Counted from the stretch's first letter, positions 16,792 to 26,668 are shown. The stretch is 64,000 bases of DNA from Acidobacteria bacterium SCN 69-37 (GCA_001724025.1 MEDJ01000009.1:167777-231776), one strand, 5' to 3'. Numbers and translations are program-made. The notes: generated by a model from the letters alone, not told the origin.

Positions 16792-18658
16792 GTGTCGCTC
16801 CGTGCAGGGCCGAACGATCGCCGTCGGCGCCGGTCCCTGCGTCCATGATGCGTTGCTCGGCCGTGGCCGCAGAGCCGTGCAGCCAGGTCAACACCAGCCC
16901 CTGCACCCGCCCGCGCAACCAGGCCATGATTTCTGTCGTCACCGCGGCCGCTTCGGCCGCGGGATCCGCCGCGCGGCGCAGCCGATCGAGGATGGCCTCC
17001 GACGCGCGCACGCCCACGACCTCGCTCGACAGCCACTCGGCGTGCCGGGCGTGCTCGAGCGCCGCCACGCCCGCCAGCACCGGCAGGCCCAGACGGGCGA
17101 GCCGGGCGAAGACCGGCTCGAGCGCCTCGGGATCGAGCACGGGCGGCGTCATGATGAACCCGGCGCCCGCGGCGATCTTGCGTTCCAGCCGCTGCCACTC
17201 GACGTCCGGCTCGGCGGCAAACGGGTTGATGGTGGCCCCTACGTGAAACTGCGTCGCCCCGTCGAGCGGCTCGCCCGCCACGTCGCGTCCCGCGTTGAGC
17301 CGGGACGTCATGTTCAGCAGGCCGATCGCGTCCAGCTCGTAGGTCGACGTCACGTCCGGGAAATTGCCCTGGCGCGACGGGCTGCCGGTCGTCGCCAGCA
17401 GATTGCGGATCCCCATCACGTGCGCCGCCACCAGGTCCGACTGCATCCCGGCGAGCGTGCGATCGCGGCAGGTGTAGTGCAGCAGGGTCTCGATCCCGTG
17501 CTGCTCGAGCAACGCGGCCAGCGCGAGCGCACTGGCGCGTGCCCCAGACCGCGGATAGTCGGGCACGTTGACGGCGACGGCGCCGAGATCGCAGAACCGC
17601 CGGGCCTGCGCCACCGCGGCCTCGACGTCCAGGCCGCGCGGGGCGGCCATCTCGACGACGAGCGCGAACGTGCCGCTGGCCAGACTGCGCGCCAGGTCGG
17701 ACGAGGGCGGCGGCGTCCCCGTCGGCGTCGCCGGCGTCGCTTCCGCGGCCGGCGTCACGCGGGCCGAAGCGGCGTGGCGCGTGACCGGCGCGCTCCGGCG
17801 CACCGCCTCGGCGATCTGCCGCGTGTGTTCAGGAGTCGTCCCGCAGCAGCCACCGACCAGCCGCACGCCCGCGGCCACGAAGCGCCGCGCGTAGCTGGCC
17901 ATGTACTCGGGCGAGCTCAGGTAGAGATTGCGGCCGTCGACATCGCGCGGCCGGCCGGCGTTAGGCTGGGCCGCGAGCCGGCCCGCGTACACGCGCGTCA
18001 TCCGCTCGATCGTGTCGAGCATCGCCGCCGGCCCGACCGAACAGTTCAGGCCGATGACGTCGGCGCCGGCCTGTTCGATGGCGCCCGGGAACCGTTCGAC
18101 CGGCGTGCCGTCGGGGGCGCTGCCATCCTCGACCGTGGTCAGTTGCGCCACGATCGGCAGCGGGCTGACCGCGCGGACCGCCCGGATGGCCGCCGTCAGT
18201 TCCGCGATCGACCCGAAGGTCTCGAGGATGAACAGGTCGACGCCGCCCTCGACCAGCGCAGCCGCCTGCTCACCGAACACGGCCTCGGCGTCGGCCACCG
18301 TCGTCCGGCCCCAGGGCTCGATCCGGACACCGAGCGGCCCGATCGATCCGGCCACCCACGCCCTGTCGCGCGCCACGCGTCGCGCCAGCCGGGCGCCCTT
18401 GCTGTTGATGGCGGCCACCTGGTCGGCGAGGCCGAAGGTGGTGAGTTTGATGCGGTTGGCGCCGAACGTGTTCGTCTCGATGACGTCGGCACCGGCGCGC
18501 ACGTACTCGCGGTGCACCTCGGCGACCAGATCGGGCGCACTCAGGTTCAGTTCATCGAACGAGCGATTCAGGAACACCCCGCGTGCATAGAGCACGGTGC
18601 CCATGGCCCCGTCGCAGACCAGCACGCGTCGATCGAGGGCGTCGAGGAACCCCTGCAT
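16784..18658 (-). CDS. Fused homocysteine S-methyltransferase / methylenetetrahydrofolate reductase
   Basis: The 624-residue protein has two domains. The N-terminal one is a homocysteine S-methyltransferase (VCDGAMGTVLYARG, then IETNTFGANRIKL, zinc ligands in GLNCSVGP and VGGCCGTTPEHTRQI). The C-terminal one is a MetF-type flavin TIM barrel (RDRTLAGMQSDLVAAHVMGIRNLLATTGS). Length and order match the YitJ type. It would supply methyl-folate and methionine. I chose the ATG at 18658 because the HMT domain begins 14 residues later; the longer frame upstream has no family similarity. Confidence 0.88.
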   Translation of the reverse strand: MQGFLDALDRRVLVCDGAMGTVLYARGVFLNRSFDELNLSAPDLVAEVHREYVRAGADVIETNTFGANRIKLTTFGLADQVAAINSKGARLARRVARDRAWVAGSIGPLGVRIEPWGRTTVADAEAVFGEQAAALVEGGVDLFILETFGSIAELTAAIRAVRAVSPLPIVAQLTTVEDGSAPDGTPVERFPGAIEQAGADVIGLNCSVGPAAMLDTIERMTRVYAGRLAAQPNAGRPRDVDGRNLYLSSPEYMASYARRFVAAGVRLVGGCCGTTPEHTRQIAEAVRRSAPVTRHAASARVTPAAEATPATPTGTPPPSSDLARSLASGTFALVVEMAAPRGLDVEAAVAQARRFCDLGAVAVNVPDYPRSGARASALALAALLEQHGIETLLHYTCRDRTLAGMQSDLVAAHVMGIRNLLATTGSPSRQGNFPDVTSTYELDAIGLLNMTSRLNAGRDVAGEPLDGATQFHVGATINPFAAEPDVEWQRLERKIAAGAGFIMTPPVLDPEALEPVFARLARLGLPVLAGVAALEHARHAEWLSSEVVGVRASEAILDRLRRAADPAAEAAAVTTEIMAWLRGRVQGLVLTWLHGSAATAEQRIMDAGTGADGDRSALHGATHE

Positions 18659-18882
18659 CGGGGAGTGGCTCAGCAGCCCGCCGGGACCGGCGGCAGGGAC
18701 GAATCGATCGGCGTCCGGGTGGGGGCCTTCGGGAGGTGCGTGTACAACGTGGCGGACCCCACGAAGAACGGCCGAAACATGGGCGCCATAATAACAAAGT
18801 CGTGACGAACCGGCCGATGGCCCCGGGCCAGAGGGCCGTCGATGCACATAAGTCTCATCGAGTAATATAGTTACGTCGACTC
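18659..18882. other. Divergent intergenic region
   Basis: This 224-bp stretch lies between the divergent methyltransferase/reductase and LytS-type kinase genes. A TATAGT (18866-18871) or TAATAT (18863-18868) 11-14 nt before the kinase ATG is the likely -10. No gene or riboswitch that I can support. Confidence 0.4.
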
Positions 18883-20217
18883 ATGCCCGTGGGTTCGCTC
18901 TCGCTCAACCACGAACTGCTCCTCGTCACCCTGATGGCGCAGGTGGCCGTTGCCGCGATTCTCGCGACGATGCTGGTGCGTTTTCCGTGGTTCCGCCGCA
19001 TCCTGCTCACCGAGCGGCGCGACTGGCCCGAGCGGCTCGTCTTCGCCGCCTGTTACGGCGTGCCGCTGATGGCGGGGGTCGGCTCGCGCCTGGTGTTGCA
19101 GTATCAGGCCGCGGACCTCACCCTGGCGGGATCCTTCCTCGCCGGGCTGATTGCCGGTCCGTATGCCGGCGCGCTCGTCGGACTCGGCGTGGGGCTGCCG
19201 GCCACGCTCACGGGCGAGTTCGCGGCCCTGCCCTTTGCCGTCGGCTGCGGCTTTGCGGGCGGCGGCCTGCGCGAGGTCTGCCCGAAGGACGAGATCTGGA
19301 AGTTCTCGCCGTTCTTCGTCACGCAGCTGCACCGATCGGTCTGGCGCCTCCTCCGGAGGTTCCAGCTCGACTGGCAGGTCATCCTGGTGATGGCGCCGGT
19401 GCTGCTCGAGCTGCTGCGGCAGGCGATCGGTCGGCGCTTCCCCACCCGCCTGTTCTCCTTCGCGGCCGACAGCTGGTGGCTGCTGCTGCTCGAGATTGCC
19501 ACCACGGTGCTGGCCGTGGCCATCCCGATCAAGATCTGGAACAGTGCGCGCATCGAACACCGCCTGGCCGAGCAGGAGAAACTGTTGATGGCGGCGCGCG
19601 TCGAGGCCCTGGCCAATCAGATCAACCCGCACTTCCTGTTCAATACGCTGACGTCGATCACGTCGCTGATCCGATCCAAGCCCGAGACGGCACGGATGCT
19701 GATCATCAAGCTCTCCGGCCTGCTCCGCCGGCTGCTCCGCAGCCAGGAACACTTCGTGCCGCTGCGCGAGGAACTGGCCGCGATCGACGAGTATCTCGAC
19801 ATCGAGCGGATCCGCTTCGGTCCGAGCCTCGTCGTCGAGAAGGACATCGACGAGAACAGCCTGGACGTGATCGTGCCGAGCATGATCCTCCAGCCGATTG
19901 TCGAGAACTCGATCAAGCACGGGCTGGCGAACAAGGTGGGCGAAGGCCGGATCACGATTCACACGTCGCGGCGCGCCGGCCACGCGGTCATCGAGATCGT
20001 CGACAACGGCGTCGGGATGGCCGTCGACAGGCCCGATCGGTCGATGCGCGCCGAGGGCGAGCGCGATCACGGCATCGGCCTGAGCAACGTCAACGAACGG
20101 CTGCGGGTGATCTACGGCGCCAACTACCAGTTGCGCATGCAGAGCACGCCCGGCGCGGGCACGCTCGCGCGCATCGAGATCCCCGAGCTGATTGTGTCCG
20201 AAAGGGTCCCGGCATGA
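18883..20217 (+). CDS. LytS-type membrane sensor histidine kinase
   Basis: The 444-residue protein has several N-terminal hydrophobic helices including the 5TM_LYT-like stretch GSFLAGLIAGPYAGALVGLGVGL. A further helix (LLLEIATTVLAVAIPI) follows, then the His_kinase domain with QINPHFLFNTL (phospho-acceptor His). A GHKL ATPase follows (PSMILQPIVENSIKHGL, DNGVGM, GIGLSNVNERL). LytS-family kinases sense the membrane or cell-wall state and phosphorylate a LytTR regulator. That regulator is encoded next with a 4-bp ATGA overlap. Confidence 0.9.
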   Translation: MPVGSLSLNHELLLVTLMAQVAVAAILATMLVRFPWFRRILLTERRDWPERLVFAACYGVPLMAGVGSRLVLQYQAADLTLAGSFLAGLIAGPYAGALVGLGVGLPATLTGEFAALPFAVGCGFAGGGLREVCPKDEIWKFSPFFVTQLHRSVWRLLRRFQLDWQVILVMAPVLLELLRQAIGRRFPTRLFSFAADSWWLLLLEIATTVLAVAIPIKIWNSARIEHRLAEQEKLLMAARVEALANQINPHFLFNTLTSITSLIRSKPETARMLIIKLSGLLRRLLRSQEHFVPLREELAAIDEYLDIERIRFGPSLVVEKDIDENSLDVIVPSMILQPIVENSIKHGLANKVGEGRITIHTSRRAGHAVIEIVDNGVGMAVDRPDRSMRAEGERDHGIGLSNVNERLRVIYGANYQLRMQSTPGAGTLARIEIPELIVSERVPA

Positions 20218-21014
20218 CCGTGCCTCCCCCCTTGCGCACGCTCGTCATCGACGACGAGCAGCTGGCGCGTGAAGAGCTCTGCTTCCTGCTCGAACAGGCC
20301 GGCGACGTCGACATTGTGGGCCAGGCTGGCGACGGGCCGTCGGCCCTGCGGCTGGCCGGCGAGCTGAAGCCCGACCTGCTGTTCCTCGACGTCCAGATGC
20401 CCGGGCTCACGGGGTTCGAGGTGGCACGGCGACTGGTGCAGGCCGACGTGCTGCCGCAGCTCGTCTTCGTCACGGCCTTCGACCAGTACGCGGTCGACGC
20501 CTTCACCATCAACGCCGTCGACTACCTGCTGAAGCCCGTCGACCTCGACCGGCTCGAGCAGACGCTCGAAAAGGTGCGCAGCCGCCGGGTCGTGCCGCCA
20601 TCCGACGACGCGAAACTCCCGCTGTCGCCCGAGGATCTGGAGCGGGTGATCAGTGCGGTGCAGGCCCGGCAGGGCCGGCGCGAGCAGCTCGCGCTGCGCG
20701 TGGGGGAACGGTTCGTCCTCGTCCAGGCCGAGGAAATCGTGCACGCCTCTCTGGTGGACGAGGCTATTCTCGTGGTAACTAACACGGTGTCCGGGACGTC
20801 CAATTACCGGACCCTCGACGAGTTGTCGGCCCGGCTCGACCCGGCGATTTTCTGGCGGGTCCATCGGTCGCACCTGGTGAACATCACCAAGATCAAGGAG
20901 ATCGTGCCCTGGTTCAGCCGCAACTACCTCCTGAAGATGAAAGACCCCAAGACCACGGAAATTCCGGTCAGCCGGACGCAGACACGACGGCTGCGGGAGC
21001 ATCTCCAGCTGTGA
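20214..21014 (+). CDS. LytTR-family response regulator
   Basis: The 266-residue protein has a receiver domain (VIDDEQLAREEL; phospho-acceptor Asp in LLFLDVQMPG; Lys in YLLKPVD). A C-terminal LytTR DNA-binding domain follows (FWRVHRSHLVNITKIKEI). It pairs with the overlapping LytS-type kinase. The stop overlaps the GTG start of the signal peptidase gene, so regulator and peptidase are very likely made from one transcript. Confidence 0.92.
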   Translation: MTVPPPLRTLVIDDEQLAREELCFLLEQAGDVDIVGQAGDGPSALRLAGELKPDLLFLDVQMPGLTGFEVARRLVQADVLPQLVFVTAFDQYAVDAFTINAVDYLLKPVDLDRLEQTLEKVRSRRVVPPSDDAKLPLSPEDLERVISAVQARQGRREQLALRVGERFVLVQAEEIVHASLVDEAILVVTNTVSGTSNYRTLDELSARLDPAIFWRVHRSHLVNITKIKEIVPWFSRNYLLKMKDPKTTEIPVSRTQTRRLREHLQL

Positions 21015-21805
21015 GCGACGACTCGTCGACGCGTCCGCCCGCGCCCTGGCAGCCCGACGGCCAGGGCGACGCGATGTCGGCTGCCGCGCCGGGGGCCGGG
21101 CCGGCGCAGCCCGTCGCGCTGTCCGCGTCGGCGCCGGATGCGTTCGCCCGCGCGACGGCCTCGACGGTCGGCACCGATCCGGCCGCGCTCGCGCCGGCGT
21201 CGTCCATGCCCCAGTCGCTGGCCGCGCCGCCGGTCATCGTCAAACAGCGCGCGCCGATCGGTCACACCCTCGCCCGCATCGGCGAGGAACTGGTGGCGTG
21301 GTTCAAGACCCTGGTCTCGGCCGCGGTCTACGCGACGCTCATTGTCACGTTCGGGTTCCAGGTGGCGCGGGTCGAGGGGCACAGCATGGCCCCGACGCTC
21401 GAGGATCAGGACCGCCTGATCGTGAACAAGCTCGAGTACCGGCTGCCCCACCACGATCCGCAGTTCGGCGACATCGTCATGCTGCTGTTCCCGAACGACC
21501 CGGACAAGTCGTTCGTCAAGCGCGTGATCGGCGAGCCCGGCGACACGCTGCGCAGCGTCAACGGTCACGTCTTCCGCAACGACGAGCCCGTCCCCGACGA
21601 CTTCATCCCCGAGGAGTACCGGTCCTACGACACCTGGGGGCCGGAGATCGTGCCGGACGCGTACTACTTCGTGATGGGCGATCACCGCAACAACAGCTCG
21701 GACAGCCGCACGTGGCGGTATGTGCCGAAGAAATACATCATCGGCAAGGTCCAGCTGCGCTGGTGGCCGCTCACCCAGATGCGCATCTTCTCGGCCTGGG
21801 AATGA
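21011..21805 (+). CDS. lepB: Signal peptidase I
   Basis: LepB cleaves signal peptides of exported proteins. The catalytic Ser is Ser125 in VEGHSMAPTL, the general-base Lys is Lys170 in KSFVKRVIGEPGD, and box E is MGDHRNNSSDSR. One transmembrane helix (VSAAVYATLIVTFGFQV) precedes the catalytic domain. The roughly 90 residues before it are a long Ala/Pro-rich region, unusual for the family. The GTG start overlaps the LytTR regulator stop. Confidence 0.94.
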   Translation: MSDDSSTRPPAPWQPDGQGDAMSAAAPGAGPAQPVALSASAPDAFARATASTVGTDPAALAPASSMPQSLAAPPVIVKQRAPIGHTLARIGEELVAWFKTLVSAAVYATLIVTFGFQVARVEGHSMAPTLEDQDRLIVNKLEYRLPHHDPQFGDIVMLLFPNDPDKSFVKRVIGEPGDTLRSVNGHVFRNDEPVPDDFIPEEYRSYDTWGPEIVPDAYYFVMGDHRNNSSDSRTWRYVPKKYIIGKVQLRWWPLTQMRIFSAWE

Positions 21806-21853
21806 GGGGAGGCGGGAAGGCGGCGGGCCGGGAGGCGGCCGGAAGGCGGCCTC
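21806..21853. repeat. G-rich repeat tract between convergent lepB and acyl-CoA synthetase genes
   Basis: GGGAGGCGGGAAGGCGGC-like units fill the whole gap. They belong to the purine-tract family seen at 2083 and 37596. Confidence 0.6.
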
Positions 21854-23689
21854 CTACGAGTACATCCCCTCGATCTCCGCGCGGTACCGCTCTTCGAAGA
21901 TCCGTCGCTTGACCTTCATCGTCGGCGTCAGCAGGCCGTTGGCGATGGTCAGATCTTCGGTGAACAGCACGAACTTCTTGATGCGCTCGAACTGCGCCAG
22001 GTCGTGGTTGACGGTGTCGACGGCGGCCTGGAGCAGCGCCCGCGCATCCGGGTCGTGTACGCGGGCACGGGCCTGCGCGACGGGAACGCCCCAGTGCGAG
22101 GCGAGGGCCTGTACGTCGGGCAGCAGCAGCGCCGCGGGAAAATGCCGGCGGTCGCCGACGAGCACGGCTTCGGCCACGAACGGCTGCTGGCGCAGCCGCT
22201 GTTCGATCGGCTGCGGCGCCACATTCTTGCCGCCCGACGTCACGATCAGTTCCTTCTTCCTGTCCGTGATGCGCAGGAACCCCTCGTCGTCGAGCGTACC
22301 GATGTCGCCGGTGTGCAGCCAGCCGTCCACGATCACCGCCGCCGTGTCCTCTGGCCGGCGATGGTACCCCTGCATGAGATTGGGCCCGCGCGCGAGGATC
22401 TCGCCGTCCTCGGCAATCCTCAGCGCAACGTTCGGCAGCGGCGGCCCGACGGTGCCGAAGCGGACGCGCTCGAGCGGCACGACGCACAGCACGGGCGCAG
22501 TTTCAGTGAGACCGTAGCCCTCGAGCACCGGCAGGCCGAGGCCGTAGAAGAACCGGGCGAGATCCGCGTCGAGCGGCGCACTGCCCGAGACCGCGAATCG
22601 CAGGCGGCCGCCAACGGCCGCCCGGATCTTCCCGAACACCAGGCGATCGGCCACACGCGACGCCACGCGCAGCGGGACCGACAGCGGCTGTCGCGCCTCG
22701 AGCCGCGCACCGCGCCGCAGGGCCACCGACACGGCCCAGTGGAACAGCGCACGCCGGGGCGCCGACGCGGCGTTGGCCGTGTCGAACACGCGCGCGCGCA
22801 GCTTCTCGAACACGCGCGGCACGCCGCTCATCACCGTCGGCCTGACGACGAGCAGATCGCGCGCCACGGTCTCGATCGATTCGGCGAATGCCACCGAGAC
22901 GCCGGCCGTGAGATAGATGTACGCCACCATGCGCTCGAACGCGTGACACAGCGGCAGGAACGACAGCGCGACGTCATCCTGATCGACGGCAATCACCTGG
23001 CGCACGCCGTCGATGTTGGCGACCAGGTTGCCGTGCGTCAGCCGCACCCCCTTCGGCTCGGCCGTCGTGCCCGAGGTATAGATGATCGTCGCGAGATCAT
23101 CGGGCCCGACCTGCCGCGCGGCATCATGGAACGCGCGCGCCACGCCCCAGCCCTCGCGCATCCGATCGTGGCCGAACGTCTCGACCGCCTCCAGCGGCTC
23201 GATCCGCACATCCCTCGCGCCCGCCGTCTCGATCGTCGCGCGCTCGACAGGATCGATGACGACGATCGCGGCAATCGCCGGGAGGCGATCGATCACCGAC
23301 AGCAGCTTCTCGAGCTGCACGACGGTCGACACGACGACGAGCGACGCGTCCGCGTCGTCCAGGATGAACGCGATCTGATCGGCCGACAGGGTGGGATAGA
23401 CCGGCACGGTCACCGCGCCCGCCGCGAGCACGGCCAGGTCGACGACCAGCCACTCGGGCCGGCTCTCGGCCAGAATCGCCACGCGCGCACCGGCCGCCAT
23501 GCCGAGCGCCCCGAGCCCGAGACTGACGTCGCGGACCTTCGGCAGCAGATCCTTCCCGCTCGTCCACTGCACCTCGCCGTTCCGGCACTGCCCGATGCAT
23601 TCGGCGCCGGGATACCGGCCCGACGCGAAGAATGGCAGTTCCCCAATCGTGCGCGGCCGTGTCTGGACGTCGAGATCATCGGCGCTCAT
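21854..23689 (-). CDS. Long-chain fatty-acid--CoA ligase (AMP-forming)
   Basis: The 611-residue protein is of the FadD15-like long form. It has the P-loop [14 protein letters not shown], the A5-type motif [10 protein letters not shown], the ATP-binding Asp in GWLHTGDIG and the catalytic Lys region [10 protein letters not shown]. It activates fatty acids to acyl-CoA for beta-oxidation or lipid synthesis. The start overlaps the moaC stop by 4 bp (ATGA), so the genes rex, moaC and this one form a transcription unit. Confidence 0.9.
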   Translation of the reverse strand: MSADDLDVQTRPRTIGELPFFASGRYPGAECIGQCRNGEVQWTSGKDLLPKVRDVSLGLGALGMAAGARVAILAESRPEWLVVDLAVLAAGAVTVPVYPTLSADQIAFILDDADASLVVVSTVVQLEKLLSVIDRLPAIAAIVVIDPVERATIETAGARDVRIEPLEAVETFGHDRMREGWGVARAFHDAARQVGPDDLATIIYTSGTTAEPKGVRLTHGNLVANIDGVRQVIAVDQDDVALSFLPLCHAFERMVAYIYLTAGVSVAFAESIETVARDLLVVRPTVMSGVPRVFEKLRARVFDTANAASAPRRALFHWAVSVALRRGARLEARQPLSVPLRVASRVADRLVFGKIRAAVGGRLRFAVSGSAPLDADLARFFYGLGLPVLEGYGLTETAPVLCVVPLERVRFGTVGPPLPNVALRIAEDGEILARGPNLMQGYHRRPEDTAAVIVDGWLHTGDIGTLDDEGFLRITDRKKELIVTSGGKNVAPQPIEQRLRQQPFVAEAVLVGDRRHFPAALLLPDVQALASHWGVPVAQARARVHDPDARALLQAAVDTVNHDLAQFERIKKFVLFTEDLTIANGLLTPTMKVKRRIFEERYRAEIEGMYS

Positions 23690-24309
23690 GGCATGCTCCT
23701 GATCGACGACCGGCTGCCCGACGACCGACGGCGGCGGCGTCCAGCCACCGGCAGCCCGTGGCCGGATGGTGGTTCCGGATCACCGGTCGCCCGCGGCCCG
23801 CCGCCCGTTGCCGGTCGTCGATAATCCCCGCTCCGGCCTCCCCGCTTCTCGCTCAGGTGAATCGGCCCGATCACCATACCGCGATCGATCGCCTTGAGCA
23901 TGTCGTACAGCGTCAGCGCCGCCGCCGACACGGCTACCAGCGCTTCCATCTCGACGCCCGTGCGCCCCACGGTCGAGACGCGCGCCTCGATGCGATACCC
24001 GGTCGCGCGCGGCGTCAGATCCACCTCGACGCTCGTCAGCGGCAGCGGATGGCAGAGCGGGATCAGATCAGCCGTGCGCTTGGCCGCCATGATCCCGGCC
24101 AGCCGCGCCGTCTGCAGCGGGTCGCCCTTCGCGACCGCACGGCGGCGGATGGCGGTCCGCGCCGCGGCATTGATGCGCACCTCCCCCTCCGCGATCGCCA
24201 CGCGCGTCGTGTCGGGCTTCGCGCTCACGTCCACCATGCGCACGCGTCCGTGCGCATCGACGTGCGACAGGCGTGCGGCCGCGCGGCGCTCAGTCTGCGT
24301 CTTCGCCAT
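23686..24309 (-). CDS. moaC: Cyclic pyranopterin monophosphate synthase MoaC with C-terminal extension
   Basis: MoaC makes cPMP, the first stable intermediate of molybdenum cofactor synthesis. The core motifs are all present: [43 protein letters not shown] and [11 protein letters not shown]. The family ends near residue 160. Here about 45 further residues follow, rich in Gly, Arg, Ser and Pro, and look disordered. The gene overlaps rex by 20 bp upstream and the ligase by 4 bp downstream. The molybdopterin enzyme at 57.8 kb is a possible client. Confidence 0.92.
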   Translation of the reverse strand: MAKTQTERRAAARLSHVDAHGRVRMVDVSAKPDTTRVAIAEGEVRINAAARTAIRRRAVAKGDPLQTARLAGIMAAKRTADLIPLCHPLPLTSVEVDLTPRATGYRIEARVSTVGRTGVEMEALVAVSAAALTLYDMLKAIDRGMVIGPIHLSEKRGGRSGDYRRPATGGGPRATGDPEPPSGHGLPVAGRRRRRSSGSRSSIRSMP

Positions 24310-24973
24310 CGACGTCGCCGTCCTCGCGGGCCAGGAAGAACGACAGGCTCTCCATCGACACGGTCAGGTCGACGTGCTTCAACTTGACGGCCGGCGGCAC
24401 CTTGATCGTGCCTGGCGAGAAATTCAGGATGGCCCGAATCCCGGTGGACACCGCCATGTCGACCACCGACGACGCCGCCTCGGCCGGCACGGCAATCACC
24501 GCGATGTTGATGTGCTCGCGGACGACCATGTCGCGAAACTCGGCCATGTCGTGGATGCGCACGCCGCCGCGCGACCGGCGTCCGACCTTGGTCCTGTCGG
24601 CGTCGAACATCGCGACGATGGCAAACCCTTCCTGGCGGAAGCCCGCATAGTCGGCCAGGGCCATGCCCAGGTTCCCGGCGCCGATCACCGCCACGCGGAC
24701 CGTGCGATCGAGCCCGAGGATCACGCGCAGCTGCCGCTTGAGTTCCTTGACGTAGTACCCGACGCCGCGAATGCCGAATTCGCCGAAGTACGCCAGGTCC
24801 TTGCGAATCTGCGCCGCGTTGAGGTGGAACTGCTCGGCCAGCGCCTTCGACGACACGGTCTTGACGCCCGCCGCATCGAGCACGCTCAGCGAACGCAGGT
24901 AGACCGACAGCCGGCCGGCCGTCAGTTCCGAGACCTGATCGCTCACCAGGCGCTGATTGTTCTTGCGTGGCAC
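24290..24973 (-). CDS. rex: Redox-sensing transcriptional repressor Rex
   Basis: Rex senses the NADH/NAD+ ratio and represses fermentative and respiratory genes. The 227-residue protein has the N-terminal winged helix ([22 protein letters not shown]). The Rossmann domain follows with [11 protein letters not shown], then the IAVPAEAA and ILNFSP segments. The domain-swap C-terminal helix is present ([15 protein letters not shown]). A short acidic tail is extra. It is the first gene of the rex-moaC-ligase cluster. NDH-2 at 55.7 kb would be a logical target, but I did not find a clear Rex box. Confidence 0.94.
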   Translation of the reverse strand: MPRKNNQRLVSDQVSELTAGRLSVYLRSLSVLDAAGVKTVSSKALAEQFHLNAAQIRKDLAYFGEFGIRGVGYYVKELKRQLRVILGLDRTVRVAVIGAGNLGMALADYAGFRQEGFAIVAMFDADRTKVGRRSRGGVRIHDMAEFRDMVVREHINIAVIAVPAEAASSVVDMAVSTGIRAILNFSPGTIKVPPAVKLKHVDLTVSMESLSFFLAREDGDVDGEDAD

Positions 24974-25088
24974 AAGCTCCGGATTCTAGCGCGAAACGCG
25001 GTGGAATCGGAGGCGCTTTGCCCGATCAGCCACCGAGTCTCCCGACTCCACGACCATAGCCCGACCGAGCGTCAGTCCCGGTGCCGCG

Positions 25089-25829
25089 TCACATGATGCG
25101 CTCGGCGGCTTCGCCGAGCCGGTCCCGCATCGCTCCGCGCACGGCCGCGGCAATCTGGCTCCTGTCGTCGATCGTCTTGCCCACGGTCGGCACGGGCGGC
25201 AGGAACGCGAGTGTGACGGTCGTCGGCCACACGAGCGCACTCCCCTTCCGCATCGCGTCGCGGCTGCCCATGATGGCCACCGGCACGACAGGCGCCTGCG
25301 CCTTGATGGCCATCACGAACCCGCCCTTCTTGAACGGCAGGACGGCGCCCGTGGGGCTGCGCGTGCCTTCTGGAAAGATGAAGAACGCGTGCCCCTCGCG
25401 CAGCGCGTCGGCCGCACGCTCGACGGCGGGCCAGCTCTGCTCCTTGTTCGCCCGCTCGAGCGGGATCCACCCGGCCGCGTCCCACACCCAGACGAGAATC
25501 GGCAGCCGGCGCAGCTCCGCCTTGTAGAGCACGCGCACCTTCGGGAACAGCCGCGCCAGCGCCTGATAGAGGACCGGCGGATCGACGTTGCTGATGTGAT
25601 TGCAGGCGAAGACGGCGCCGGGGATGATGTGCGCCTCGCCCTCGACGCGCACCGTGATGCCGACAATCGCCAGGCCCATCCGGACGCCGATCAGGCCGAG
25701 CGTGTAGAGGATGTTCGGGCGGCCGGTGAGGAACGTCCACGCGAGGCCGGGCGGCCCGACGATCAGGACGTACACCGCAATCGCCGTGCAGGCCGTGACG
25801 GTCCGCACGGCGGCGACGAATCGGGCCAC
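25089..25829 (-). CDS. plsC: 1-acyl-sn-glycerol-3-phosphate acyltransferase
   Basis: PlsC adds the second acyl chain to lysophosphatidate in phospholipid synthesis. The catalytic HX4D motif is ACNHISNVDPP, followed by GWIPLERAN, FFIFPEGTRS and VPVAIMG. An N-terminal hydrophobic segment (AIAVYVLIVGPPGLAWTF) anchors it to the membrane. The start is uncertain: GTG at 25829 lies 9 bp after the carD stop, and GTG at 25808 is an alternative. Confidence 0.88.
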   Translation of the reverse strand: MARFVAAVRTVTACTAIAVYVLIVGPPGLAWTFLTGRPNILYTLGLIGVRMGLAIVGITVRVEGEAHIIPGAVFACNHISNVDPPVLYQALARLFPKVRVLYKAELRRLPILVWVWDAAGWIPLERANKEQSWPAVERAADALREGHAFFIFPEGTRSPTGAVLPFKKGGFVMAIKAQAPVVPVAIMGSRDAMRKGSALVWPTTVTLAFLPPVPTVGKTIDDRSQIAAAVRGAMRDRLGEAAERIM

Positions 25830-25837
25830 GTCCGGCG

Positions 25838-26668
25838 TCAGGAGGCGCGTGCCGCGCGACGCGGGGCCGCCACGGCCTTGCCCGTGGCCTTCGACCGGGC
25901 GGTGGAGGCCTTCACGCGAGCAGGCGGGGCCGGCTTCACGGCCCGCTTGACGGGCGTCTTCACCTTGCTCGCGACCTTGCTGCCAGCCACGGCCACCTTG
26001 GCGGCAGGCTTGGCCGCCTTCACGGTCCGGGCGGGCGCCGTCCGCGCCGGGGCAGGCACCGCGGCCTTGGCCGCCACCGGGGCGGCGACCGGCGCGGCCA
26101 CCGGGGCCGGGGCCGGCGCCGGGGCCGCGACGGGTTCGGGTGCCGCCTTGGCCCTGGGCTTGCCCGCGTTGCGCGCCTTGACCACGAAACACTCCTCGAG
26201 CGTCTGCTCGACGCGCAGTTCCACGTCCGGGGTCTTGAGCGCCAGCACTTCGGTGATCTCCGACACGACCAGGAACTTGGCGCGATCGAGCATCCGCTTT
26301 TCCCGGAACGAGAGGCTCTTGGACTTGGCGAGGAACGTCAGGCTCTTGAGCACCTCGACCACGTCGTAAATCGAGCCGGTCCGCATGCGGTCCGAGTTGT
26401 CCTTGAACCGCCCCTTCCAGTTCTGGTGGCTGTCGATGTTGCCGTCACCGAGCAGACCGAACAACCGCTCGACCTCGTCGTCGGTAATTGCGCGGCGCAG
26501 ACCGACGCCGTCGACGTTGTCGACGGGCACGAACACGGTCGTCTCGTTCGCCATCCGCAGCTGATAGAAACTGCAGGTCGTCCCAATGATGGTTTTGGTT
26601 TCGATCCGTTCGATGACGCCCAGACCATGATTCGGGTAAATGACCTTGTCGCCTATCTCGAATGCCAC
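25838..26668 (-). CDS. carD: CarD-family transcription factor with Ala/Lys/Pro-rich histone-like tail
   Basis: CarD binds RNA polymerase beta and stabilises open complexes. The RNAP-interaction domain is FEIGDKVIYPNHGLGVIERI and the following strands. The helical DNA-facing domain includes LSFREKRMLDRAKFLV. Residues from about 165 to 276 are unlike mycobacterial CarD: a repeated Ala/Lys/Pro region (PVAAPVAAPVAAKAA, VKAAKPAAKVAVAG) resembling histone H1 or AT-hook-type tails. The GTG at 26668 was chosen because it begins at the conserved strand. plsC follows after 8 bp. Confidence 0.9.
   Translation of the reverse strand: MAFEIGDKVIYPNHGLGVIERIETKTIIGTTCSFYQLRMANETTVFVPVDNVDGVGLRRAITDDEVERLFGLLGDGNIDSHQNWKGRFKDNSDRMRTGSIYDVVEVLKSLTFLAKSKSLSFREKRMLDRAKFLVVSEITEVLALKTPDVELRVEQTLEECFVVKARNAGKPRAKAAPEPVAAPAPAPAPVAAPVAAPVAAKAAVPAPARTAPARTVKAAKPAAKVAVAGSKVASKVKTPVKRAVKPAPPARVKASTARSKATGKAVAAPRRAARAS

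Noticed and set aside
16445-18805. A 786-codon open frame on the plus strand
   Set aside because: It is antisense to the methyltransferase/reductase fusion, with no recognisable motif.
18659-18882. Possible SAM-type riboswitch upstream of the methyltransferase/reductase
   Set aside because: I could not find the conserved helices or a terminator stem; only a gene-free divergent spacer is visible.
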